Assembly (NCBI GenBank): GCA_036873755.1
Contig: JAVTVY010039265.1
Span: 62,001-126,000, forward strand
DNA from: Hanleya hanleyi
Lineage: Eukaryota > Mollusca > Polyplacophora > Lepidopleurida > Hanleyidae
DNA length: 64,000 bases
Direction of reading: 5' to 3'
In this document: in pieces, positions 41,925 through 53,577 of the stretch
Position numbering within the stretch: the stretch's first letter is position 1
Layout: every line of letters starts with the position of its first letter
Position numbers and translations under genes: made by a program
Notes under the pieces: model-generated
Database searches by the model: none
What the model saw: the letters and a program-made list of their open reading frames with translations, nothing else
Told to the model about the DNA's origin: nothing

Positions 41925-42650
41925 CCAGATGCAACCGTACATTGCGGTAATAATAAATGCCAACTAAACCCCAATATCAACTCAGATATCCCATAACCGC
42001 ACCCAACAACGTGCCGGCATACCGACAACAAGTCATATGAACCCACATGCCAATATTCTGATTACATATCTGAAAACATCACAAGAACAACAAAATATCC
42101 ATGCTATGATTTGTATCTCAGCCACTCTGTTATTGTAGACCTAACACTGAAGGCATTGATCAGTATGAAGGAAAGCCCAAACCACATTAAATCTGTAACA
42201 CTAAAATACCTCGATCAAAACTCGCGAAATAACTTCCACACAGATGGATCAAATCATAAATAGTGAAACTGAATCAGCTTTCGTTATCCCGGAATTTAGA
42301 ATTATAACTGGGTTCAAGTTACCTGACAATATGTCTGTTTACTCTAGTGAAATAATTGCTATAATAATTTTGCTATAATAATTTCACTGCAATGGACACC
42401 TGAAATAGACCCATTCGCTTATAATCGTGTGTAGCGAGTTTGAATGCATTAATCTTCGTAAAAATTCAGAATCCCAAATGCAGACCAGATTTACTTACGA
42501 AATCGAACTTCTAGCCACGGAATTTAGGGTTTGGGTATTGACTTTTCTCTGATAAGGGTGCCAGTCCACGCTGACATCGCAGGGACTGAATGGGCAGATA
42601 AAACTCCAAAAACTGTTTACAGAGAAAAAAGGTGGTTATAATGAAAGAAC
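41925..42650. other. Host flank of element B, no gene seen
   Basis: AT-rich sequence, most of which is repeated at about 43941-44398 as part of a segmental duplication. Short in-frame stretches are not convincing. Confidence 0.5.
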
Positions 42651-43256
42651 AGTAGTACATAGACAGGATTTAAAGTTAAGTTTTCCAGGGAGGTAACTCT
42701 TGGTTCCCCTGCTTCCGCCAGGGGGCGCCACCAGTCCCGTATGACGTCACCTCCGGTCTGGGTGAATGGAGCTTCACCTGTGAACATGATATGATATGTA
42801 CTGACCTGTCTGTGGGTTTGTGTCTTCGGTCACCTCCGTGTCTTTTCGGTCAGATCCGTGTCTTTTCGGTTAAGTCCGTGTCTTTTCGGTGAGGTCCGCC
42901 ATCTTCAGAACATGATCGGCCATGTACTGACCTGTCTGTGGGTTTTTTCCACAATGTCGTTCACCTTCGTGTCTCTTCGGTGACCTCCGTATCAGAACAT
43001 GATAGGCCATGTACTGACCTGTCTGTGGAGTTTCTCCACAATGTCGTTCACCTTCGTGTCTCTTCGGTGACCTCCGTCAATATACAGGCCTGTATGGGAT
43101 ATGAGGATGGTCATTTTCGAACATGATAGGACATGTACTGACCTGTCTGTGGGGGTTTTCCCGCCAGAATTTCGCTGACGTCTGCTTGGGCTGGGGTTTG
43201 TCACGTGCCAAACACCTGGCTCCCCGAATTGCAACATTGTTGCACGTTCGCTACAA
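42651..43256 (+). mobile_element. Polinton terminal-repeat fragment (element D)
   Basis: Starts AGTAGTACATAGACAGGATT, like the start of element C (53578). It continues through GCTTCCGCCAGGGGGCGCCA, TGACGTCACCTCCGG and TGACCTGTCTGTGGG units with GGTGACCTCCGT repeats. It then stops abruptly at GCTACAAAAAAATCC, where the duplicated right part of B begins. No element genes remain. Confidence 0.75.
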
Positions 43257-44398
43257 AAAAATCCACAAAAAATGACCCCCCCCTCCCCACCCACCATATC
43301 CCATACAGGCATTTTCCCGTATATTGTATAATACAGGCCCCTATTATAGATTCCGCTTTTTATATTTTCAGGACAAATCCTAAATTTACATACACCCACC
43401 CGATTGACTTGATAGGCAGGCCCCGATAAGCCCGGGGACCGATATTAGCCCTTTGGGATAGGGTTGATAGGAGTTTTTCCCTGTTTTAGGGGTAAAGTCC
43501 GTTTTCCGCTTTTTATATTTTCGGGGCAAATCTTAATTTTACATGCACCCACCCATGACTGGATGGCCCTGGAGGAGCGCTTCACTTTGACACCTCACTC
43601 GACCCAATCAGTGCACTAGGGACCCACCTCGGTCCCAAAATGTCTATTCCCATACTCTGTTTAGGCATTCCCCGTATACATTAACATTGGAAGTCACTTG
43701 GTTGACATGGGACTACTTTATGTCCGCGGAAGCAGACCGCATTACCACCAGACCGCGGAGGAATTCGAGGTCAAAGAGAACTATGTTGAAACTATAGCGG
43801 CCTTGACGGCCTCAGCGGTCAAAGGCCGTGAATGGCCGCTTCCTATACTTTAACCTACAAAAGCGCCACCTGGCGGATGCAAGAGTTCCCTCACCCGGCA
43901 AAATGCGGCTTGAAATAGCCTTTCTATACTACTAACCCGCCAGATGCAACCGTACATTGCGGTAATAATAAATGCCAACTAAACCCCAATATCAACTCAG
44001 ATACCCCATAACCGCACCCAACAACGTGCCGGCATACCGACAACAAGTCATATGAACCCACATGCCAATATTCTGATTACATATCTGAAAACATCACAAG
44101 AACAAAAAAATATCCATGCTATGATTTGTATCTCAGCCACTCTGTTATTGTAGATCTATCACTGAAGGCATTGATCAGTATGAAGGAAAGCCCAAACCAC
44201 ATTAAATCTGTAACACTAAAATACCTCGATCAAAACTCGCGAAATAACTTCCACACAGATGGATCAAATCATAAATAGTGAAACTGAATCAGCTTTCGTT
44301 ATCCCGGAATTTAGAATTATAACTGGGTTCAAGTTACCTGACAATATGTCTGTTTACTCTAGTGAAATAATAGCTATAACAATTTCACTGCAAATGGG
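43256..44398 (-). repeat. Segmental duplicate of the right end of element B plus its flank
   Basis: Matches 40928-42392 almost base for base, including the CTATACTACT terminus, the AACCCG target copy and about 470 bp of host flank. One 316-bp unit is missing. Since it contains host flank, it arose by DNA duplication after B inserted and not by transposition. Confidence 0.88.
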
Positions 44399-44899
44399 GT
44401 TATGATGAAAGGACTAATAACTGAATTCAATTCAATCATCCGAGAAAATAAACAGAAGAGGAATGACAGAAAGTCTGGAATGAGGAACCACCGGACGGTG
44501 ACTGTACAAAGCTAATAAAACACCCCTTAAACTCGATCGTTAAAATGAAAAAAATAAAATAAAATAAAATATGGCTTAGGCTAGGGAAAACTGGTTTAAA
44601 CTCATATCTTTCGTTGCTATTCCCAAATAGATCCAAACTATTCCTTCGGTGTGGCCTTGTTGAACAAAAAGTAGAACAATTCAATTCAATTTTATTGTAT
44701 TGAACACCTCAAAGAGGTCGCATACAAACATACAAATAAGGGACATAATCCATAACTGAACAAAGATACCCACATGTATGTCTTTCTGAAAACTATTCAG
44801 AAATAATTCATGCTATACTCAAACGTAGGGAAGATATAATCCCCCAACGCCAGAAACTCACGGAGGAAATACAACACCTAAAACTTACAATCACCATGG
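44399..44899. other. Host DNA, no gene seen
   Basis: Contains an (AAAAT)n run near 44545-44570. No supported coding frame. Confidence 0.45.
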
Positions 44900-45115
44900 T
44901 AACAATGCTTAACCCTCCAGGTGATCGCGCGACACGGGTTCGAGCCCAGCTGGTCCCCATATGTGGAAGTTTGTCAGTTACTTGCCGACGGGCGGTGGTT
45001 CTTTCCAGGTATACTCCGGCTTTCTCCACCAACCAAACTGACTGTCCCCATATGAGTGAAACAACCTTGAGTGTGACATTAAGCCAAATCCCACCCCCCC
45101 CCCCGCCCCGCCCCC
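44900..45115 (+). mobile_element. tRNA-derived SINE
   Basis: A B-box (GGTTCGAGCCC, near 44937) lies in a tRNA-like head. It is followed by a core with ATACTCCGGCTTTCTCCACC and a tail phrase GAGTGTGACATTAAGCC, the arrangement seen in metazoan core-type SINEs common in molluscs. It ends in a C-rich run instead of a poly(A) tail. Confidence 0.6.
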
Positions 45116-47406
45116 ATGTGATCGTGTTAATGTACTCTACAATCACATAATCAAATGCTTAAGGGACACCAATCCCTCTTTTGACTTACCAAAGGATATG
45201 GCGGCAAGAGAGTTACTTTGATTTTGAGACCGTCTCCTTCATAACCCTGCAAAACACTATATCACACAGTTTATATATTACACCCGGTCAAATTTCGACC
45301 TTCTGACGTCACTGGGAAGTTATCAAGTGACCATATGTATCACAAATTATTATAGATTGTCTCATGTGATCCTTTTGAACATGCAGAACCGCATATTTGC
45401 ACTCAACAAAAATAAATAAAAATAAATAAAAAATAACAATAATGACGAAATGAAATTAAAAAATATTCGAAAAGTTTCCGAAAAGTACAATAATTGCGAT
45501 ATTATTATGTCACGATGACCAGCTGACCAAAAATTATAATAAATTATCATAGATTGTCCAAACGACTATTTTCAAACGTACGGATCAATTTTTTTTATTG
45601 AACAGAATTTCGATTGGATGACGTCAGTGTGACGCCATAAATTGACCAAATACTAGACAACAAAACATGGGACTCACCAGGATATTATAAGGAACGGTAC
45701 TATAAAGAAACGTTTGATCCTGAACAGGTTCCATCAGCATTTGAACAAGATTTGTTTTTATTATTATAGATATCGTAATTGATAGAATATAGATTCATCG
45801 AAAGACTACATCGTCAGTGAAAACACAGGTGAACAGACATCATCGTCGCAAGTTCTTGCACCCGTGTTCTGTATACATATTGCTCACTTTTTCTTGCACA
45901 CATCTGCTACTGTGATTATTTGTCGACAGACACAACAGTCGACTGATTTCTATTGCTTTATTTTTTATGTATTTTACGTGTAATACTACCTTCTTGAATC
46001 ACGTTGTTGTTCACACATATGTTTATACGAGTTCCACAGTTCCGATACATGGCAAACTGGTGATCAGTTCCGTCGATAAGAGAGCGAATGTGTTTTGCTA
46101 CCGAGAGTTCATTCATTGTTATGAACGCACTGCATGAAGAAATGTTGTTTGAAGTAATATTGCACCGGACCCACTTAAACCATGTCAACGTTTTGTGGCA
46201 ATACATCAGCGATGTTTTATCCACGAAAATACAACGAGACTAAATAAGAACAATGTCCATTTGTTCGAATATATTTAATATTGAACAATGACCACGCGGT
46301 CACCTGGAATTGTATCAGAAAGATGAATTAGAATACATAGTATACATAGTTATAACAGTAATGCATGGTAATAATCCTCTAGAGACGGTCAGTTCCAATT
46401 TAACGTTATCGATTACGTAGCTGTCCTTGATACGTATGAAACAATACAGATTCCTCAAGGAGCGTTCTTCTGACTCTGGGAAGCCACCTCAATAGTATAG
46501 AAGAGTGTACGGTTAGATCAGAAGTTAGAATTCTGTCAGATTCTCGATAACTACGATAATCTTGGACAATAATCGCTTCCATTATATTACAATTGCCACG
46601 TGTTCTCTGGGATACAAGCTTGCCATTTCGTCAAAATTATAAGCTTGTAATGCTTGTTTAGTTCTGAGCTTAATCTTTGACCGAGTTATCGGTAAACTGT
46701 CCATTCTCCATATCCACTCCCTTCGTTCTTTTGGACACAAAAAAAAGTTTTCTTTGGACATTGAATTACATTGAAATCACAATGCTGACATTTTGGAGTC
46801 AGATCGCTGATATCTCAAAACATCAAAGCAATTTCACATGACTGATTTCTGCTACTTTTGTTGAAGGGGCCGAAACATTGTCTGCTGGTGGCAAGTACCC
46901 AGTACATCATCGATTGCATGCGAATCACTCCAACTTAGCAGGATCATTATGAAAAAACAAATACACATCACCGTTAATACAAATGGCGCATTCACAAATA
47001 TCTGTCAAGAAATTCCATAAGCCTATAATGAACGTCCAGTACCATCTGAAAGTTTTCGCATGGTCAAGGGAACTGTTGGAAACTATATGCGGACCCAAAT
47101 TCCAAGTCTTTTGATTCCTTAACTGATCTAGTATGATCTGGGCGTCGGAAGATGGGAACACAACGAAGTTTCTTCAAATAACCAGACAAACGGAGAATTA
47201 CTGACCACTTCTGTCAATATTTGAATCCCTTATGTTGGTCTTGAATCTCCACGGGTAAAACTTCTCCCGCCTGAATTGAGTACCACAATATAGTTTTAGG
47301 GTTTAGCTTGGTGTGTCTTAGCTTGAAGCCTTATCTGAAAGTCTGGTACGTGTGTTGAATTACCCCGGTAAAACCATTGTGGATTTACCTTTCACAACAA
47401 AGTCAT
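45116..47406. other. Host DNA, no gene confirmed
   Basis: Two diverged copies of an AAATTAT(T/C)ATAGATTGTC phrase flank 45340-45560, each near a TGACGTCA motif. A minus-strand frame at 45958-46224 and another at 46925-47161 have plausible composition, but neither shows a domain I recognise. Confidence 0.4.
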
Positions 47407-47769
47407 TCACAAACCACGCTGATGTATGGGAGCTTTGATGGTGAGAATACCATCATCTCCGCAATATTTCTCCCAATTCTGCTCCTGTGTTTCGTCGGGT
47501 AGGAGGTATTCACTTACGTAGTCTCTAGTCACCACTGCAGAATCTCGTCTGGCCTGGTGTCGGGCTGTTACGGTGAGTCTCCTCCCTTCTGCTTCCACCG
47601 TGATACTTGCATCAGTGAAAATTCCGTCGACATGAGAACATTTGCCATTTAGTTCTAAAGGACGTACGTTAAATCGAATTATAAACATATTCCCATCTTC
47701 CTCTATTCTGACTGATGGAGGATTATTGGGAAGTTCTAACGCAGCGACAGCAGTGGCCGGGTCGTCCAT
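47407..47769 (-). CDS. Small heat-shock-like protein (alpha-crystallin domain)
   Basis: ATG at 47769 opens 120 residues without interruption. The alpha-crystallin layout is visible: a DGNMFIIRFNVRPLE strand pair, ITVEAEGRRLTVTARHQARR, a YVSEYLLP segment and DDGILTIKAP near the end. The N-terminal arm is very short (about 20 residues) and there is no IxI tail. Members of this family bind unfolding proteins in the cytosol. It is a single exon, with no Polinton genes adjacent, so probably a host gene. It could be a retrocopy, as no clear promoter was found. Confidence 0.75.
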   Translation of the reverse strand: MDDPATAVAALELPNNPPSVRIEEDGNMFIIRFNVRPLELNGKCSHVDGIFTDASITVEAEGRRLTVTARHQARRDSAVVTRDYVSEYLLPDETQEQNWEKYCGDDGILTIKAPIHQRGL

Positions 47770-48552
47770 CTTTTACCATTCCATGCACCGGGACTATATT
47801 GAAATAAATGTGCCCAAGGGTTTTCAATAGCTAGCTGGAGTTGTCGCGTTAGTTCAATTTATTCATTCATAGGCATGCCAGAACCGTATAGATAGATCGG
47901 TATCAACTTTACTTAAGCATAACTGTAATTAAATAGGTGGTAAAAACACCAACGACCAGCCATTGAAAACCGCCGACATGCTTGTTGCAGTTATACCAAT
48001 TTCTTGCACAGTTTGGTCTTCTCAAATTACATGTTTTGCCCAGTATACAGGCGCTGATAAAGACCCCGTCTTCCAGTAATTTATGTCGGTTTGTGTGCAG
48101 TGTTATATACCAATTTATTTATGAAATGGGCGATTAGCGTAATTATTTCTACGAGGTTCAGTAGACAAGACGATCCTTTTTTGATTGATGATAACTTCAT
48201 TTATTGTCGGGAATGTTAATAACATTGGCTGGTCATCCCACATCAGGTAAGAATCAGCGTATAAAAAGGCGCATTACAATAAAACAGTTTGTTAAATATA
48301 TTGGTGAAATATTTGGAAGATTTTATGAGCCTGTACTGAAATAAATGAGTAGTTACGGTAATATACGAAAAACTCCCTTAGGCGTTTCGTTATAAAAGTC
48401 AAATTTCTAATCATACAAAAGAAAAAAGCTGTTTCGTAGGCCTGAAGACAACATATCGAGATCAACGCTTAGTCAAAAGTGACGTAAGACAGCGTCGACC
48501 AACGTTTGATAATATACCTCAGAGGCGTCGGAAGCAAATTTAAAGTGGTACG
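47770..48552. other. Host DNA, no gene seen
   Basis: AT-rich, no domain-bearing frame or repeat recognised. Confidence 0.45.
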
Positions 48553-48662
48553 GCCACTATCATAGCACTTTAGGCGAGGGTCCATGGGCCGCCTAGGCCC
48601 CGGAAGGTCCGGAGGTCTAGATCGCCGGAGACGCGTTCTGAGCGATTTCTGGCGAATAAAAT
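48553..48662 (+). repeat. Dispersed GC-rich repeat, copy 2
   Basis: Second copy of the 8797-8915 sequence (GGCGAGGGTCCATGGGCCGC, GGAGACGCGTTCTGAGCG), again ending in AATAAAA. Confidence 0.55.
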
Positions 48663-49285
48663 CACTCTGCAATGAAGTGTATTTTTAGTTCTTTCCTAAT
48701 CCTTTTTACCATGAAAACGCAATCGATGGTGGTTTTCTGCGCTGCTGAATTACAAAAAATATACATAGTAAAATACCGTAACCTAGACACATTGTGTAGA
48801 CGTAACCGATATAATTCTTGTGGACAATGGGGTGTTGATAAATTCATTGCAGAAGTAACGTCATCTATATTAATGATTTAGCTAGCTGTTGTTGTTCCGG
48901 ACGTCCCTCCTTTCAGACTAGGAGCACCCAAGCTATACTTCTGCAATAATAAAGCTGGCGCGCGTAGCTTTTATAACAGGGCCTGTGATGCAACTGAGCT
49001 TGGCTGTATTTACTTAATGGTGTAACAACCACTTCATGAGTTCGTTCCTTGACGGGTTATCATCTATTGTCGAAACATATGCCCTTATGGAGCGACGAAT
49101 CTCCTCTTCCAAGTTGATCTTGCACATCGAGGACATATCGATAGTTTATTTATAGCGACAGGAAGGCCCGATTTTTCACTATCCTCCCGCCAATTGCAAT
49201 GTGTTCTCAATTACTGTTTTCCTGATGGCTTAATTGTAAAAGAGCAGTCCTTTCCGTCTAATTTCCTACCGGTACATGTCTATAA
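48663..49285. other. Host DNA, no gene seen
   Basis: No convincing gene; short overlapping frames at 48662-48881 on both strands lack motifs. Confidence 0.4.
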
Positions 49286-50620
49286 TTACAAGCGTCTAGT
49301 CCGTCATTCATAATCCAGCCGTCGTCCATTAGAGAATATCCGCGTCCATAATCCAAAGACCTATTCCATTTTCCACATAACAGTATTAGCACCAAATTCA
49401 AAAAGACAATCATAGTATACATAAACATAGGCTTGTTTCCTGCAAGAGAGAAGCGGTCAACAGTTTTCAATGATGCCGGCAAGACATCATGATGTCCAAA
49501 AATATCAAATCCGTATCGCTGATCAGTATTCTTAATCCATAATATTCGTTATAGAGTCGTCATCTAAAAAAAAAGATGTATCTCAGTCACGCTTTGATTG
49601 TGACTGTTTATATGAGTACCATGAGGATCTTGAAGTACATGGGTTCATACGGCCCCTAGCCCCGGGTTAAGCGGAATTAGACACAAGTTATGAAACGTAG
49701 CGCCATAGATCTTGCACGCTACATTCGTATTTTGCTATCAGCATGCGATATGTATCGCCAAATTTGAGAAACTTTGAGTGGAGGCGCTTGGTGGAATAGC
49801 CCTGTTTTATAAGTTTCTGCAACAATGTTTTGTGACGGTGATTAAAATCATCACATTTAACACAGGATCTAGCAAATGCTACTAAGCGAGATATGTATAC
49901 GCCATATGCAGGTCCCACTGGAATATTACTATCCAGAAAGGGATAGTTTACGATGTCGAAATTGTAATCATCTCTTTGTCATAAAGTCGACGAGAGAGAA
50001 TGCCCGCTTCATTTTTATAGAGATAGAGATCTAAATAAGATGTGCCTGTAGGACTATCTGTAGTTTCCTTCAAATCAAGTGAAGGTGGATATATATCCTT
50101 CACTGCGTCATTTATGTAGCGATTATCCACAGCGCGAAGATCGTCTATATAGCGTTTGGTGAATGAGAAGGAACGGGCTTTGAATGGATCGGTTTTTGAA
50201 AGCGCCTGCATATAGTCATATTCATAAGAGAACAAATATAGGTCGGCCAACAGGGGTGCACAATTAGTACCCATTGGAATACCTATATGCTGCTGATATA
50301 TTGTGTCACATAGATATTTTTAATGAGAAATTCAAGCAACTCTATAAACAAAGAAACACCCCATGAATGATATCTCTTGTATGTAGTCGAGCTAAAGAAT
50401 GCTTTATGGCTTCCGACATTAATATATCTACGATCAGTTTTCTTGAACACAGATACTATTAATGAACTTAGACGGTCAATAAGGACGTTTACGGCTCTCT
50501 CCAAAACCCACAGTTTCAATGCAACTAATACTCATCTCCGGTGGCATGTATACAACCACTTTAATGGATAAGTGGTTTTCACTTGTTTTCTGGGAGAGAG
50601 TATCGATATCATTTCCTCAC
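49286..50620 (-). mobile_element. Penelope-like retroelement copy with reverse transcriptase remnants
   Basis: Minus-strand pieces encode a reverse transcriptase core: IGIPMGTNCAPLLADLYL, the catalytic YIDDL, and SPTGTSYLDLYLYKNEAG, then AYGVYISRLVAFARSC and KRLHSKFLKFGDTYRM. Frames break near 49920, 49947 and 50280. The 3' 400 bp is the module shared by all five copies. The RT motif set fits a Penelope-like family that I associate with invertebrates; no GIY-YIG endonuclease is visible in this truncated copy, so the family call is moderate. Confidence 0.7.
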
Positions 50621-51474
50621 TAATTTACGGGGCCTGTTTTACTGGAAGTTATTTGGTGAACTGAATGAGTTCTCGAACCGTTGCCTAATATATTTCATTC
50701 TCTGAGGTTGATTTAATTCAGTTTCGCAATACCTTGTCTGAGTAACAGTTACATCTATCTCGGTGCAGAACATTGCGCTCGATATCCGGCTTCGCAGTGC
50801 CAAATTTTCAACATGTTAAAATCACTGCATTGTGGTCTCGAAGAGGTAACGTTTTCATTTCCGGTTTCGTTAGCAACCTGTAACCATCTCGGTCATCTGT
50901 ACGCGGTAAGACTGACCCTGGGATCGTGTGTATCCGTGTTCAGCCTACTTTCGGCAACTGCAGGGGGGAATTTCCATAAATCAATACCACGTGACTTCGT
51001 CAGCCAATCAGCTAAAGTCTACTAACGTAACCCCAACGTAACTCGCCATTTTCGAGTCATGTGATGAACTACTTGTTCAAAATTTCAGATCCACCACACC
51101 TCTTGGATGATACGAAAGTTATACATACCTATATATTTTGTAAGCTCAGACAATATCTCTGTCAGAAGTGATATGAAAGCCTGAAATTTATCAGATTTCT
51201 CGGGTCTGTTCTGCGCCGGATGAAGGCCGAACAGAATCCGGTAAAGTACTGGATATCGCTCCGCGATAATGGAGACACACAATTCGCAAGCCATCTTATG
51301 GATGGCGAAGTGTACGCGAATGGTTTCGTTAGATCAACATAAAGTTTAACGTGTGTTATTAGGTCGTCTATTTCCATCCTGAGAATAATGTAAATCTGAC
51401 CGCTCCAATACGTGTTCAATGATCAGGTTGAGGGCTCAGTTAATTCATCGTGATCCTGAATAGGGATCTGAAGT
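50621..51474. other. Host DNA, no gene confirmed
   Basis: Minus-strand frames at 51085-51419 overlap in two phases and may be decayed coding sequence (MACELCVSIIAERYP..., LTKPFAYTSPSIRWL...). No family recognised. Confidence 0.35.
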
Positions 51475-51615
51475 TAGAGTGAAAGAGGTGCAAACAGGGT
51501 AAAAGAGGTGCAGACAGGGTCAAATATGTGCAAAGAGGGTAAAAGAGGTGCAAACAAGGTCAAAGATGTGCAAAGAGGGTAAAAGAGGTGCAAACAGGGT
51601 CATTATGTGCAAACA
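51475..51615. repeat. Minisatellite of GTAAAAGAGGTGCAAACAGG units
   Basis: Six to seven alternating ~20-bp units (AGAGGTGCAAACAGGGT and ATGTGCAAAGAGGGTAA). Confidence 0.8.
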
Positions 51616-52331
51616 ATGTGCGGATCCGAAAGTAAAACGGGTTCAGGTTCAAGGACTCGGAACAATCAGAATAATGTATGCCACCACCATGTTTGATGAC
51701 GTAATTATAATTTGTAAAGAACCGCTGCCATATTTAGTCACGTGATATATAAACGAGTTTGATCATCACATAATAACATCTACCTTCATATCGAAAACCC
51801 ACTTGAGGACCGCGCTCTCCGCGGTTAATTGATCCAGAGTGACATCGTGTCAGTTGCTGCCGGGAACGTTTCAGGCGCTTGTAGGTAAACAAAGTGAAAT
51901 CCCGAATAATACCATAGCAACGTCAACAAACATATATTTTAAGCTTATAACTGCATCGGGTAGATTATCCGCATTAGAGGAACCGTCGAAGACAATACAT
52001 CGTCGCTACTAAACCTACAACTCTACAATTACGTGAAAAGGGATTACAGTCGCGATGTCGATATAAGTGGGTCAAATTTTCGTAGACCAGGAATCTCCGA
52101 AAGATGGAGGATTAGGCATTTTAAATATAAAGAGATTCTTCTATATAATCTTTATCAAGACATCTACATGAACTTGAAGACTATGCATTGGAGAACCGTA
52201 TAGCCGTACAGAAAGGGATTATTGGAGGGAGCGATGGTTGTTTGAAGGAATGCTTGAGTGGAGGGAGGGAGGAATGCTTGAAATGATGCTTTATTGGAGG
52301 GGAGGGATGCTTGAAGAGATGCTTGGGTGTG

Positions 52332-52339
52332 TATAAAAG
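52332..52339 (+). promoter_or_regulatory. TATA box before the fossil ATPase
   Basis: TATAAAAG, 48 bp before ATG 52387. Upstream, ATTGGAGGGAGG and GGAATGCTTGA units repeat at 52210-52325. Confidence 0.5.
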
Positions 52340-52386
52340 CGACAATCAATGATTTTTGAAGTAGTATATATCTTATTGTCAACATC

Positions 52387-52880
52387 ATGTTCAAGGCATT
52401 CTCCTGCATAATCTGTCAGAAACTGTTTACACGTTATGGTGATATGCTGAAACTCGTTCGTTTCGTACACATGCCGGAGAATAATCATAATCATCAACAA
52501 TGACGCAATAAGGAGCATCATTTTACCATGATAGTCAGCGGTCCAACTGGTAGTGGGAAGACATCATCATGGGTCATGAAATTTTTAGAGCATGATAATA
52601 TTGATCCTTCTCCAACACGTATCGTATCGTGTTAGGGTCAATGACAGTCAGCCTAAGAAACCGCAATTTTGAATAATGTAATGCCTCACGCAAACCAACG
52701 TTATCATTATTGCTAATCTAATGAGTGAAGTAAACCGAGAGGAACAAAATAGGCGATCTATTTACCAAATTTCCGAATCAGAGAAATTTCTCCATAATTC
52801 ATTTGACGCAGAATCTATCCTTAAGGCAAGGCTTCTCAAGATAATTACCCTAAACTATCAATACTACGTTCTATTCAATT
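52387..52880 (+). pseudogene. ATP: Fossil Polinton zinc finger-packaging ATPase
   Basis: ATG at 52387 opens a finger-like FSCIICQKLFTRYGDML segment (the second His pair is degraded). This is followed by HHFTMIVSGPTGSGKT with a perfect Walker A and SSWVMKFLEHD, then SPTRIV. Beyond this the frame is destroyed, though GKA/SQD and ITLNYQYYVLFN-like traces persist near 52820-52880. The order finger-then-ATPase and the SWVMKFLE phrase match element B, not element A. No termini of this element were found nearby. Confidence 0.75.
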
Positions 52881-53577
52881 AACTTAACACTATCTGGCCT
52901 GGGCTTTTTGGGCTCTGTCCAGGCCGGGGTGGGGGGGGGGACGAAATGCCTCCCCTTAATTATTTTTCGTTCCCCTAAAGCTAGGGGGTTGAAACTTTCC
53001 ACACTATACCCTTGGGTCAAGCTCTACCAGAAAATGTAAAAAACATTGATGACGTCACAGTGACGTCATCTTCAAACACGTATTTTTTTGGTAGATTTTT
53101 AGAATTTGTTAATTATGCAATTCCCCCGCAAAAAGTGCATGATAAATTAGTAAATATTAATATGATATGAAACAAAAAAACTTTTCATCGCAGAAAAACA
53201 GAAATTTTGAAGAAAAATGACGAAGGCATAACTTTTCTGGTACCCCATGTGGCCGCCATCTTGAATTTACCTATGATCCTCTCCTGGGGGGGGGGGGGTA
53301 TGCCGATAGGCTCAAAATGACCCCAATGTGAGAAACTATAAAGTCACGGAGTGTCAGCTCTCAATTTGGTGTCGTTCCGGAGATAGAGCAGAACGTTTGG
53401 TATCCGTGAAGACGACTACTATCCGTTCCAGCTCCAATATATAATCCTATATGTTCCTCGGCACAAGGTCAATCGCTACCAGTCCCAGTCTCACATATGA
53501 TACCCTGATCAAACCTCAACACGGGATTCTCATTTAACAAGTAAGCGCCGATGGCCTTAGATATTGTAGTGCATATA
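52881..53577. other. Host DNA between Polinton remnants
   Basis: Contains G-runs (52930, 53287), a TGACGTCACAGTGACGTCAT pair near 53050 and no gene. Confidence 0.45.

Noticed and set aside
51475..51615. Possible CRISPR array
   Set aside because: Units are direct ~20-bp minisatellite repeats without unique spacers, in eukaryotic context.
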